This document shows, piece by piece, positions 34,130 to 42,469 of a stretch of 64,000 bases of DNA. The translations under genes were made by a program, and so were the position numbers. Position 1 is the first letter of the stretch. Each line of letters opens with the position of its first letter. The notes under the pieces were generated by a model, which saw nothing but the letters and a program-made list of their open reading frames with translations, was not told the origin of the DNA and ran no database searches. Source of the stretch: an uncultured Oscillospiraceae bacterium (GTDB lineage: Bacteria > Bacillota > Clostridia > Oscillospirales > Ruminococcaceae); the NCBI GenBank assembly GCA_934481355.1, contig CAKSPH010000002.1:1-64000 (forward strand). Reading direction: 5' to 3'.

Positions 34130-34969
34130 ATGGGAAGAACCGAAAATATATCAGTTTTCAGGGACACATCTCAGATGTGCAAGACGAATCAGCGGCTGAA
34201 AGCGGCGATAAAGGAATCCAACAGCCGTCAGGAAATGATACCAGGAAGCGAGCCGTTTGAGCTTACAGTTAAGCCTCGCAGCATATCCGCGCAGGTCATC
34301 GTCAGCAGGAAGCGGACGCTGGAGGCCGCAGGGAGCTACGCACTCAGCGGAGAACGCGTATGTGTGCTGAATTTCGCTTCCGCCTCGAATCCAGGCGGCG
34401 GAGTTGTGAACGGCTCATCGGCGCAGGAGGAGGCTATTTGCCGCTGCTCCACGCTGTACAGCAGCCTTATCCGGCCGGAGCTGTGGGAATGCTTCTACGG
34501 TCCGCACCGGGAGGCAAACGACCCGCTGCACAACGACGACTGCATTTACACTCCCGGCGTAGTCGTGTTCAAAACGGATACCGATGTTCCGCGCACGATG
34601 CCGGAGGAAAGCTGGTACACCGTGGACGTGGTGACCTGCGCGGCTCCGAACCTCCGCGAATCTCCAAGCAACCGGATGAATTACGACGGAGACGCCCCGG
34701 CAGTAATAGGAAATGCGGAACTTCAGGCGCTCCATGAGCAGCGCCTGCGCCGTATCCTCAGCATTGCCGCCGGAAAAGGGTGCGACGATGTGATACTCGG
34801 GGCTTTCGGCTGCGGAGCTTTCAGAAATCCGCCGGAAGTGGCGGCTGCTGCGGCTGCGCGCGCAGTCGGGGAATTCTCACGATACTTCAGCACCATTGAG
34901 TTTGCGGTATATTGCTCTCCGGGAGATGACACAAATTACAGGGTATTTGAGAAAGCGTTAAGAAAATAA
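34130..34969 (+). CDS. Bacterial-type poly(ADP-ribose) glycohydrolase (TIGR02452)
   Basis: A 279-aa macrodomain-type protein. NPGGGVVNGSSAQEE carries the PARG signature GGG-x(6-8)-QEE with both catalytic glutamates, preceded by VLNFASAS. LGAFGCGAFRNPP later in the protein is the ribose-phosphate loop. It hydrolyses ADP-ribose chains or related ADP-ribose adducts. No ADP-ribosyltransferase is adjacent, so the substrate source is unknown. It follows the transporter by 10 bp with GGAG upstream and precedes the cobalamin operon promoter. Confidence 0.87.
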   Translation: MGRTENISVFRDTSQMCKTNQRLKAAIKESNSRQEMIPGSEPFELTVKPRSISAQVIVSRKRTLEAAGSYALSGERVCVLNFASASNPGGGVVNGSSAQEEAICRCSTLYSSLIRPELWECFYGPHREANDPLHNDDCIYTPGVVVFKTDTDVPRTMPEESWYTVDVVTCAAPNLRESPSNRMNYDGDAPAVIGNAELQALHEQRLRRILSIAAGKGCDDVILGAFGCGAFRNPPEVAAAAAARAVGEFSRYFSTIEFAVYCSPGDDTNYRVFEKALRK

Positions 34970-34983
34970 AAAGCATAAAGTAC

Positions 34984-35012
34984 TTGACAATCATCAGCGA
35001 AGATGGTAGAAT
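34984..35012 (+). promoter_or_regulatory. Promoter of the cobalamin operon
   Basis: TTGACA (34984-34989), 17-bp spacer, TAGAAT (35007-35012), placed about 25 bp before the riboswitch aptamer. Confidence 0.75.
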
Positions 35013-35040
35013 GAATTTTGTGTAAATAATATATCGGAAT

Positions 35041-35240
35041 ACAGGTGCAAAAGCAGACTATTTAGAGGTCATCTACAAAATCTGCCCAGCCTGACAAGGA
35101 ATCAGGTGAGAATCCTGAGCAAGGCCGTTGCCGTATTTCGCCTCAAAGCATACATGATGTAATGTCAGTCACTGGATTTTCCGGGAAGGCGTATGTGAGC
35201 TGGTTCATCCAGCGGGCGATAAGCCGGAATACTTGCCTGT
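35041..35240 (+). ncRNA. Cobalamin (B12) riboswitch aptamer
   Basis: Conserved cobalamin-aptamer blocks appear in order: closing ACAGG; GAATCAGGTGAGAATCCTGA with GC following (35099 on); GCCGTTGCCGTA; GTCACTGG near 35168; CGGGAAGGCG near 35182; and the B12 box AAGCCGGAATACTTGCCTGT (35221-35240), whose CCTGT closes P1. It should reduce expression of the downstream cobalamin genes when adenosylcobalamin is abundant. Confidence 0.93.
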
Positions 35241-35322
35241 GTTTTTCCCGTGACAGGGTGTTGTTTATGGTCTGCGGAACTCCGGAATGTAAACGATGAT
35301 GTGCCAAAAAAGTAGTAAATCA

Positions 35323-35418
35323 GGCTGTCAAAAGCCCTCAGATTCCGGAAAGCGGCATATACAGGCTTTGGTGCCTGTATATGCCGCCGACAACGAATAC
35401 GAGGGTTTATCGACAGCC
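35323..35418 (+). other. Long nested hairpin after the riboswitch
   Basis: GGCTGTC and GACAGCC form the outer stem, AGCCCTC with GAGGGTT pair inside it, and a perfect 15-bp inner stem has arms at 35352-35366 and 35373-35387 (GCGGCATATACAGGC). It belongs to the expression platform or is an independent structure in the 640-nt leader. Confidence 0.6.
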
Positions 35419-35426
35419 GGCGTGCC

Positions 35427-35456
35427 GCAGACGCGGCCTGTTCGTGCTGCTTTTTT
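35427..35456 (+). terminator. Terminator-like hairpin in the cobalamin leader
   Basis: GCAGACG pairs with CGTGCTGC (one bulged G), followed by TTTTTT. It is a candidate transcription-attenuation terminator controlled by the upstream aptamer. Confidence 0.55.
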
Positions 35457-35508
35457 CCGCCTTCTGCTTGCTGGACGGCAATCTGGCATATCATATCCGG
35501 AAACATAA

Positions 35509-35738
35509 GGTCACCTCTAAAAACCTTGTTTGAGTGAAAATGCGTATAGCACACCGACTGCTTCTTTCAACGAGCGAAATCTCTGACGCGACGGCGTCCA
35601 TGCCGTCGCCCGGTTATTTCGCTCTGCAACATCGTGTTGCACCTCATCGTAAGGCATACGCCCTTACTTCGCAGGCTTTGATCGCATTCGGCGCACTCTG
35701 CCCGTTTTCACTTTTCAAACCGATTTTTAGAAGTTCCC
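35509..35738. repeat. MITE-like repeat, subfamily A, full copy (230 bp) with nested insert
   Basis: The ends match the copy at 18841-18999, and it is flanked by ATAA on both sides (35505-35508 and 35739-35742). Compared with that copy it has about 71 extra bases (35571-35641) forming their own palindrome, GAGCGAAAT...ATTTCGCTC. It splits the leader between the riboswitch and the last terminator. Confidence 0.85.
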
Positions 35739-35752
35739 ATAAAAGACTTTGG

Positions 35753-35788
35753 ACATTATCTGGGTTACGGCTCAGATAATGTTTTTTT
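35753..35788 (+). terminator. Terminator just before cbiG
   Basis: ACATTATCTG pairs with CAGATAATGT around a 10-base loop, followed by a run of seven T. It lies 93 bp before cbiG, so readthrough must be regulated, probably by the riboswitch upstream of the MITE-like insertion. Confidence 0.75.
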
Positions 35789-35880
35789 GTTTCCGGAGGT
35801 TTGCCCACGAAGCCGCCCCGGCGTGGAAATGACAATGGGGTTTTCCGGCATTTGAAAAGGGGGTTCAGAAAGGCTGATAT

Positions 35881-36915
35881 ATGAATATTGCAATAATATC
35901 CGTTACGGAAAACGGACGTATTCTGTCCAGCCGGATAGCGGCTTTTCTCAGCGGTTCGCACGTTGTATGGCGGTTCTGTTTCCGCACGCATTATGATACT
36001 GATTCCGAGCGGTTTGATGATATCAATTTGCTTACACAAAAGCTTTTCAGCAAATGCGGCGCCCTGATTTTTGTCTGCGCCTGCGGAATTGCAGTGCGTG
36101 CATCAGCGCCGTACATAAATTCGAAGCTGAGCGACCCGGCGGTAATAGTTGTCGATGATACCGGAAAATTTGTAATACCTGTTCTGTCGGGTCATCTGGG
36201 CGGTGCAAACCGGCTTTCAGAAATAGTCGCGGCAGAAATAGGAGCTGTTCCGGTAATAACGACTGCCACTGATGTCGGCGGAAAATTCTCTCCGGACAGC
36301 TTTGCCAGGGCTAATGGCCTGATAATTTCCGATATTTCCGCTGCAAAGGAGATAGCTTCCGCAGTGCTTGACGGCGAGACCGCCGGGCTTTGCAGCGAAT
36401 ATCCATGCGTGAATATTCCGGGGGAACTTTCGGCAGGTTCGGAAAACCGCGTCGGAATATGTATCAGCCCTGACCGCTCAAAAAAGCCGTTTCCGGTGAC
36501 CCTGAACCTGGTCCCGCGAAATATCATTGTTGGAATAGGCTGCAAGCGCGGCACTTCGTGCGGGCGAATAGAGGCTCATGTTATGCGCTGCCTTGAAGCG
36601 GCTGGCGTAGACGCTGAACGGATCTGCGCCGCCGCGACAATTGACATCAAGTCTGACGAAGCGGGTCTGCTGGAGTTCTGCCGTAATCACGCAGTAAGAC
36701 TGCTCACTTTTTCAGGCGGTGAGCTGACGCAGGTGCACGGGAGCTTTTCACACTCGGATTTTGTGCAGGAGCACACCGGCGTGGATAATGTATGCGAGCG
36801 GAGCGCAGTGTGCGCGGGCGGCAGACTGTTTTTCCCGAAAACTGCGTGGAATGGCGTGACTGCCGCTCTGGCGGAGCTTCCGGTCACTATTGATTTCGAA
36901 AGGAAAATTCTATGA
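35881..36915 (+). CDS. cbiG: Cobalt-precorrin-5A hydrolase
   Basis: A 344-aa CbiG, which opens the delta-lactone ring of cobalt-precorrin-5A and releases acetaldehyde in the anaerobic pathway. The N-terminal domain carries VCACGIAVRASAPY and VIPVLSGHLGGANRLSE; the C-terminal domain starts IIVGIGCKRGTSC and ends with the HGSFSHSD region. It is first in the operon, behind the riboswitch leader, and its stop overlaps cbiH by 4 bp. Its presence marks the anaerobic, early-cobalt route. Confidence 0.93.
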   Translation: MNIAIISVTENGRILSSRIAAFLSGSHVVWRFCFRTHYDTDSERFDDINLLTQKLFSKCGALIFVCACGIAVRASAPYINSKLSDPAVIVVDDTGKFVIPVLSGHLGGANRLSEIVAAEIGAVPVITTATDVGGKFSPDSFARANGLIISDISAAKEIASAVLDGETAGLCSEYPCVNIPGELSAGSENRVGICISPDRSKKPFPVTLNLVPRNIIVGIGCKRGTSCGRIEAHVMRCLEAAGVDAERICAAATIDIKSDEAGLLEFCRNHAVRLLTFSGGELTQVHGSFSHSDFVQEHTGVDNVCERSAVCAGGRLFFPKTAWNGVTAALAELPVTIDFERKIL

Positions 36916-37637
36916 AGCTGTATATTGTGGGATTCGGCTGCGGCAGCTATGAGGGAATGACGCTCGGAGCAAAGCGTGCAATAGAATGCAGCGACCTGAT
37001 CGTAGGCTACACGGTTTATGCCGGACTGATAAGGCAGTATTTCCCGGATAAGGAATACTTCTGCACCGGAATGAGGCAGGAGCTTGACAGGGTAAAGGCG
37101 GCTCTTGAGCAGGCGGCAGGCGGGAGAAAGGTTTCCCTGATATGCAGCGGAGACAGCGGAGTTTACGGCATGGCAGGGCTGGTATATCAGCTTTCGCCTG
37201 CGTATCCCGGGGTGGATATAGAGGCGGTTCCCGGAGTTACTGCCGCGCTGAGCGGAGGCGCGCTGCTGGGCGCTCCGCTGACTGCTGATTTTGCAGTGAT
37301 AAGCCTTTCGGATCTGCTCACGCCGTGGGAAAAGATCGAGAAGCGGCTGAGGCTTGCGGCTCAGGCTGATATGGTCATATCTCTTTATAATCCATCATCG
37401 GTAAAACGGGCGGACTACCTGCGCAGGGCGTGCCTGATACTGCTGGAATACCTTCCGGGCGATACTGTGTGCGGTTATGCAAGGAATATCGGCAGAAACG
37501 GTGAGGAATGCGCCGTAATGCCGCTCTGCAAGCTTAAGGACGCGTCTGTCGATATGTTCACCACGGTATTCATCGGGAACAGCCAGACGAAGAATACAGG
37601 CGGAAAAATGGTAACGCCGAGGGGTTATAATGTGTAA
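36912..37637 (+). CDS. cbiH: Precorrin-3B / cobalt-factor III C17-methyltransferase
   Basis: A 241-aa SAM-dependent tetrapyrrole methylase. It begins KLYIVGFGCGSYEGMTLGAK, with the glycine loop typical of this family; SGDSGVYGMAGLVYQL and EAVPGVTAALSGGALLGAPL are the binding-site motifs, and YNPSSVKR is CbiH/CobJ-specific. It methylates C17 and drives ring contraction. It overlaps cbiG and cbiJ. Confidence 0.93.
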   Translation: MKLYIVGFGCGSYEGMTLGAKRAIECSDLIVGYTVYAGLIRQYFPDKEYFCTGMRQELDRVKAALEQAAGGRKVSLICSGDSGVYGMAGLVYQLSPAYPGVDIEAVPGVTAALSGGALLGAPLTADFAVISLSDLLTPWEKIEKRLRLAAQADMVISLYNPSSVKRADYLRRACLILLEYLPGDTVCGYARNIGRNGEECAVMPLCKLKDASVDMFTTVFIGNSQTKNTGGKMVTPRGYNV

Positions 37638-38388
37638 ACTGTTGATTTTCGGAGGCACGACAGAGGGAAGGCTGCTGGCTGAATTCTGCGCTGAACATAA
37701 TATTTCCGCAGATGTTTCAGTTACGACTGACCGCGCCGCGGAGCTCCTCCCTGACTGCGAGTGCATTGGGATTCTGAATGGAAAGCTTGACCGTGCTGAA
37801 ATGCGGTCCCTGCTTGCGGTTAAAAAATACCGTATGGCGATCGACGCCACACACCCCTATGCAGTTGAGGCGACGCGGAATATAACCTCCGCCTGCAATG
37901 CCGCAGGAATACCGTATTACCGCCTTCTGCGTGAGCAGAGCGCAGATATTTCAGGCACAACTTTCGGCTGCCTTGAAGAGATTATAAAATACCTGAACAG
38001 CAGTGATAAAATAATACTCAGCACACTCGGCAGCAAGGAGCTGTACGCGCTTGCCGGAGTGAGAGGGCACAGCGGGCGCGTGTGGGCGCGGCTGCTTCCG
38101 GCGGAAGGAATACTGGAGAAATGCCGGCTGCTCGGGTTTGATGAAAAAAGGATCATCACTGCGTTGCCGCCGTTTTCTGTGGAGGAAAATATCAAACATA
38201 TAAAGCTCAGCGGCGCGGAAATACTAGTCACCAAGGAGAGCGGCGCAGCAGGCGGTTATCCTGAGAAGGCAGAAGCGGCGCGGGAATGCGGCGCCGAACT
38301 CGTGACCCTGCTTCGCCCGAAAGAAACCGGATATACGCCGGAGCAGATAAGAAAAATCGTCATGGAGATAAAAGAATGGTCTACATAA
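37630..38388 (+). CDS. cbiJ: Cobalt-precorrin-6A reductase
   Basis: A 252-aa NAD(P)H-dependent reductase of the CobK/CbiJ family: N-terminal LLIFGGTTEGRLLAEF, middle IDATHPYAVEATRNI, and ILSTLGSKEL later. It reduces the macrocycle at precorrin-6A. The ATG lies 8 bp inside cbiH and its end overlaps cbiET by 13 bp, so translation is probably coupled. Confidence 0.92.
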   Translation: MCKLLIFGGTTEGRLLAEFCAEHNISADVSVTTDRAAELLPDCECIGILNGKLDRAEMRSLLAVKKYRMAIDATHPYAVEATRNITSACNAAGIPYYRLLREQSADISGTTFGCLEEIIKYLNSSDKIILSTLGSKELYALAGVRGHSGRVWARLLPAEGILEKCRLLGFDEKRIITALPPFSVEENIKHIKLSGAEILVTKESGAAGGYPEKAEAARECGAELVTLLRPKETGYTPEQIRKIVMEIKEWST

Positions 38389-39563
38389 TCGGAACAGGAA
38401 TGGACGGAGCCGCTACCCTGACTCACGAGGCGCTTTCCGCGATAGGGGAATCAGATGTGCTCATAGGCGCCGAGCGTATGTTAAAGCCCTTTTCAGGATC
38501 CGGCAGGCGTATTCTTTGCAGCTGGAAAAGCGGCGAGATAGCAGAGTTCCTGAAGCATGAAGATTATAATAACGCGGCGGTGCTTATGTCCGGCGACTGT
38601 GGATTTTACAGCGGAGCAGAGAAACTGCTCAAACAGACAGATGGTCTGGAGGTAAAGGTTATATGCGGTATTTCCTCGCCTGCGTATTTCAGCGCTAAAA
38701 TACGCAGGCCGTGGCAGAAGATGAATTTCGTCAGCCTGCACGGAACGGAAGGGAACATAGTACGGAGCGTATGCCGCAGCGAGCTTTGTTTTTTCCTGCT
38801 TGGCGGAAGCGCCGGCCCGGCTTTCATTTGCAGAAGGCTGTGCGAATACGGAATGCCCGGTATCAGGGTGTACATCGGTGAAAACCTGGCAGGAAGCGGC
38901 GAGAGGATATACACCGGCACCGCCGCTGACTTTACAGCCCTTGAATGCGGCAAACTCTGCGTGATGGTTACGGAGAATCCGGCTTACGAGCGCGGCATCC
39001 CATCCGGTATCCCTGACTGCGAATTTATCCGCGGCAGTGTGCCGATGACGAAATCCGAGGTCAGGTCCACTGCGGTTTCAAAGCTTGGAGTCTGTGCAGA
39101 GGACATATGCTGGGATATCGGCTGCGGTACAGGCTCTGTCTCAGTGGAAATGGCCCTGCAATGCTGGGCGGGGCGTGTGTATTCCATTGACAGAAACGAG
39201 GAAGCGGCAGCGCTTACCGACAGCAACCGAAGAAAATTCGGCTGCGATAACATTGAGCCTGTTGTCGGAAATGCTCCGGAGTGCCTTGCGGAACTGCCGG
39301 CGCCGGACAGAGTTTTTATCGGCGGTTCCAGCGGAAACATCACGGGGATAATATCGCTCGTAAGACAGAAGAATCCTGCCGCTTCAGTGGTCGTAACGGC
39401 GGTGTCGCTTGAAACGCTGAACGCTGCCGCTGAAGGATTCGTACAGACCGGAATACAGCCGGAAATCGTGCAGATAGCAGTTACACGCACCAGACGCGTC
39501 GGAAGTCATACTATGCTTTCGGCGGAAAACCCGGTGTTCCTGATAAAGGGAGGGGCGTCATGA
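38376..39563 (+). CDS. cbiET: Fused cobalt-precorrin-6B/7 methyltransferase (CbiE-CbiT)
   Basis: A 395-aa fusion. Residues 1-190 are CbiE (C5-methyltransferase; start VYIIGTGMDGAATLT, VLMSGDCGFYSGAEKL). Residues 195-395 are CbiT (C15-methyltransferase and decarboxylase; SAM motif WDIGCGTGSVSVE, then YSIDRNEEAAAL and RVFIGGSSGNI). The fused form corresponds to CobL. The start at 38376 lies inside the end of cbiJ; longer upstream starts lack a ribosome binding site. The end overlaps cbiA. Confidence 0.93.
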   Translation: MVYIIGTGMDGAATLTHEALSAIGESDVLIGAERMLKPFSGSGRRILCSWKSGEIAEFLKHEDYNNAAVLMSGDCGFYSGAEKLLKQTDGLEVKVICGISSPAYFSAKIRRPWQKMNFVSLHGTEGNIVRSVCRSELCFFLLGGSAGPAFICRRLCEYGMPGIRVYIGENLAGSGERIYTGTAADFTALECGKLCVMVTENPAYERGIPSGIPDCEFIRGSVPMTKSEVRSTAVSKLGVCAEDICWDIGCGTGSVSVEMALQCWAGRVYSIDRNEEAAALTDSNRRKFGCDNIEPVVGNAPECLAELPAPDRVFIGGSSGNITGIISLVRQKNPAASVVVTAVSLETLNAAAEGFVQTGIQPEIVQIAVTRTRRVGSHTMLSAENPVFLIKGGAS

Positions 39564-40912
39564 GGCGGGTTATAATCGCCGGGACGCACAGCGGCTGCGG
39601 AAAAACTACCGTTACCTGTGCAATACTTCAGGCGCTGTGCAGCAGAAAAATGAAGGTCTCATCGTTCAAATGCGGCCCGGATTACATCGACCCCATGTTT
39701 CATGAAAGGATAATCGGCACTCCCGCCTACAACCTTGACAGCTTCTTCTGCAATGACGACACGCTGAAATACCTGCTCTGTGAAAACAGCGTGAACTCTG
39801 ACATATCAGTGATAGAGGGCGTAATGGGATTCTATGACGGCGCAGACGAAAAGGGGTCCGCATATTCACTGGCACGGATAACCGATTCCCCGGTCGTGAT
39901 CGTCGTTGACTGCAAGGGAATGAGCGGTTCGATAGGCGCGGTTATGAAGGGATTCCTGGAATATAAAAAACCAAACAATATCATGGGTTTCGTATTTAAC
40001 CGGCTCCCGGAAAGGCTTGCGCCGATGGCGAAAAAAATGTGCCGCGACCTTGAAACTGAGTATCTCGGCTTTTTTCCGCAGAATGACGTGAATATAAAAA
40101 GCCGCCGCCTTGGACTGGTCACGGCTGACGAAGTGTCCGGTCTGAGGGATAAAATGCAGCGGCTTGGAGTGCTTGCTGAAAAAAACATAAGAATAGACAG
40201 GATAATTGAGCTTTCGCAGCGCAGATCCCCACAGTTCACCCTGCCGGAATTACCGAAAAACAGCTATTCTGAGCGGCCGGTAATCGCGGTTGCAAGAGAC
40301 GGCGCATTCTGCTTTATCTACAATGACAATATCATGCTGCTTGAAAAACTGGGCTGCGGGATAAAGTACTTTTCGCCGCTGTATGACCGCAGGCTTCCGG
40401 AAGCAGACGGGCTTATCCTCCCCGGCGGTTATCCGGAATTATATGCGCGCGGACTGTCGCAGAACGGCTCCATGATGTCTGACATACGCAGGGCTGTCGC
40501 GGGTGGAATGCCTGCAATAGCGGAGTGCGGCGGCTTTATGTACCTTCATGATGAGATGGAGGACGACAGCGGAGAGATTTACAAAATGGCTGGAGTTATA
40601 CGCGGAAAGGCATTCAGGACGGACCGCCTGAAACGATTCGGCTATGTTGTTATGACGGCGCGCCATGATAATATGCTCTGCGAAAAGGGCGGCAGTTTTC
40701 CGGCGCATGAATTCCATTACTGGGACAGCACCTCCTGCGGCGGCGATTTTGCCGCCCGAAAGCCGGACGGCAGGGAATGGAGCTGCGTCCACGCAGGCGA
40801 TAATATGTACGCAGGATTCCCTCATCTTTATTTCTGGGGAAATATCAACATTGCGGTAAAATTTGTTGAAAAGTGCGCTGAATACGGAGGAAAATATGCA
40901 CAGGATACATGA
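39560..40912 (+). CDS. cbiA: Cobyrinate a,c-diamide synthase
   Basis: A 450-aa glutamine-dependent amidase that amidates the a and c side chains of cobyrinate. The N-terminal dethiobiotin-synthetase-like ATPase has the P-loop AGTHSGCGKTT; FKCGPDYIDPMFH and SVIEGVMGFYDG are conserved. The C-terminal class I glutamine amidotransferase domain has LPGGYPEL and the nucleophile Cys in AIAECGGFMYL. It overlaps cbiET and runs 17 bp past the cobT start. Confidence 0.95.
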   Translation: MRRVIIAGTHSGCGKTTVTCAILQALCSRKMKVSSFKCGPDYIDPMFHERIIGTPAYNLDSFFCNDDTLKYLLCENSVNSDISVIEGVMGFYDGADEKGSAYSLARITDSPVVIVVDCKGMSGSIGAVMKGFLEYKKPNNIMGFVFNRLPERLAPMAKKMCRDLETEYLGFFPQNDVNIKSRRLGLVTADEVSGLRDKMQRLGVLAEKNIRIDRIIELSQRRSPQFTLPELPKNSYSERPVIAVARDGAFCFIYNDNIMLLEKLGCGIKYFSPLYDRRLPEADGLILPGGYPELYARGLSQNGSMMSDIRRAVAGGMPAIAECGGFMYLHDEMEDDSGEIYKMAGVIRGKAFRTDRLKRFGYVVMTARHDNMLCEKGGSFPAHEFHYWDSTSCGGDFAARKPDGREWSCVHAGDNMYAGFPHLYFWGNINIAVKFVEKCAEYGGKYAQDT

Positions 40913-41945
40913 GATAAAACCTTCGGACAAGACAGCGGAACAGCTTTCCCGGGAGCGCTGGGACAGCATTGCCAAGCCGCTTGGCAGTCTTGGACTGCTG
41001 GAAAATGCAGTGGAAAGGATAGCCGGGATACAGGGAAGCGCTGATGTGGATATCTCCCGCCGCAGCGTGGTAGTGATGTGCGCGGACAACGGCGTGGTCT
41101 GCGAGGGAGTTACTCAGTCGGACAGCTCGGTCACAGCGTTGTGCGCAGCAGAGATAGCACGCGGAAATTCCAGCGTTAACAGACTCGCGGAGTGCTTTGG
41201 GGCCGATGTCGCAGCAGTTGACATCGGTATAAACCGAGATGTGCGCGAGCCTCTGCTGATAATGAGAAAAATAGCCTATGGCACGCAAAATATCACTCGG
41301 GGAGCCGCAATGACGATAGCTCAGGCTCAGCGTGCGCTATGCATTGGAATGGACATCGCGCGCGGCCTGAAAGACAGCGGAGTAAAGCTGATAATCACCG
41401 GAGAAATGGGCATAGGCAACACTACAACGGCAAGCGCGCTTGCGTCGGTGCTGCTGTCGCTGCCCCCGCGGGAAGTGACCGGACGCGGGGCGGGGCTTGA
41501 CAGCCCGGGGCTGGAGCGGAAAATATCCGCTGTGGAACGCGCAATAGCCGTTAATCAGCCGGACGCGGGAAAGCCGCTGGAACTCCTTGCGAAGCTGGGC
41601 GGATTCGACATCGCCGGTATGACAGGGCTATTTCTCGGAGGGGCGTATTATCGCATTCCCGTCATAATTGACGGAGTTATTTCCGCGGCTGCGGCGCTCA
41701 TCGCGTGCCGGATATCTCCCTATGCCAGGGATTTCATGCTGGCAAGCCACGTTTCGGCAGAGCCGGCTGGCGCGCTCCTGCTGAAAGAATTAGGACTTAA
41801 GCCGCTTATCTGCGCTGAAATGCACCTTGGCGAGGGTACGGGCGGGGTAATGCTCCTGCCGCTTCTGGACGGCGCTCTTAAGGTTTACGGGCAGGCTCAC
41901 CGCTTTGATGATATAAAACTGGAAAGGTATGAGAGGCTGATATGA
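40896..41945 (+). CDS. cobT: Nicotinate-nucleotide-dimethylbenzimidazole phosphoribosyltransferase
   Basis: A 349-aa CobT that makes alpha-ribazole phosphate for the lower ligand. Seen: LDSIAKPLGSLG-like start (RWDSIAKPLGSLGLLE), VVMCADNGVVCEGVTQS, GEMGIGNTTTASAL, GRGAGLDSPGLERK and the catalytic-end LGEGTGGVMLLPLLDGAL with Glu. The start at 40896 has CGGAGG and lies inside the end of cbiA. The stop overlaps cobU (ATGATGA). Confidence 0.95.
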   Translation: MHRIHEIKPSDKTAEQLSRERWDSIAKPLGSLGLLENAVERIAGIQGSADVDISRRSVVVMCADNGVVCEGVTQSDSSVTALCAAEIARGNSSVNRLAECFGADVAAVDIGINRDVREPLLIMRKIAYGTQNITRGAAMTIAQAQRALCIGMDIARGLKDSGVKLIITGEMGIGNTTTASALASVLLSLPPREVTGRGAGLDSPGLERKISAVERAIAVNQPDAGKPLELLAKLGGFDIAGMTGLFLGGAYYRIPVIIDGVISAAAALIACRISPYARDFMLASHVSAEPAGALLLKELGLKPLICAEMHLGEGTGGVMLLPLLDGALKVYGQAHRFDDIKLERYERLI

Positions 41946-42469
41946 TGACGTTAGTGACCGGCGGTTCCAAATGCGGAAAATCAAGCTATTCCGAGAGTCT
42001 TTTTGACCGATTTTCCGGCAGAAAAATATACATTGCGACCATGCAGCCCTTCGGAGAGGACGCAAGGTCGGCTATTTCACATCACAGGATACTTCGCGCC
42101 GGGAAGGGATTTGAAACTATAGAACGATACACCGATATCGACGGCCTTGAGCTCCCGGAGAACTGCGCCGTCCTGCTGGAATGCGCGATAAATCTTTGCG
42201 CTAATGAAATGTTTTACAACAGGGAGATACTTGATCCAACCGAAAAAATACTGCGCGGTTTCCGGCACCTGAAAGAGAATTCACAGGAGCTTGTCATAGT
42301 CACCGGCAGCGTTGGAAGCGACGGGATTTCATATGACGGCGGCACGGCGGATTACATTCGCGTCCTCGGAGAGCTGAACCGAAAGACCGCCGCCCTCGCC
42401 GACAATGTGGTGGAATGTGTTTACGGTATCCCGGTGCCGCTGAAAGGAGCCCTGCAATGTCAGTGCTGA
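41942..42469 (+). CDS. cobU: Adenosylcobinamide kinase/guanylyltransferase-like protein
   Basis: A 175-aa CobU-family P-loop protein. GGSKCGKSSYSE is Walker A, IYIATMQPFGEDARSAISHHR holds the GMP-accepting histidine region, and ADNVVECVYGIPVPLKG is the family C-terminus. The usual S-N-E-V-G-x-G-I-V-P loop is replaced by VTGSVGSDGIS. A second, shorter CobU-like gene with an intact DEIGCGIIP motif lies downstream of cobS, so the two may divide the work. It overlaps cobS by 13 bp. Confidence 0.85.
   Translation: MMTLVTGGSKCGKSSYSESLFDRFSGRKIYIATMQPFGEDARSAISHHRILRAGKGFETIERYTDIDGLELPENCAVLLECAINLCANEMFYNREILDPTEKILRGFRHLKENSQELVIVTGSVGSDGISYDGGTADYIRVLGELNRKTAALADNVVECVYGIPVPLKGALQCQC

Noticed and set aside
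35061..35076. TTTAGAGGTCATC in the riboswitch as a MITE remnant
   Set aside because: It lies within the conserved aptamer region, where a peripheral stem is expected, and lacks the rest of the terminus.
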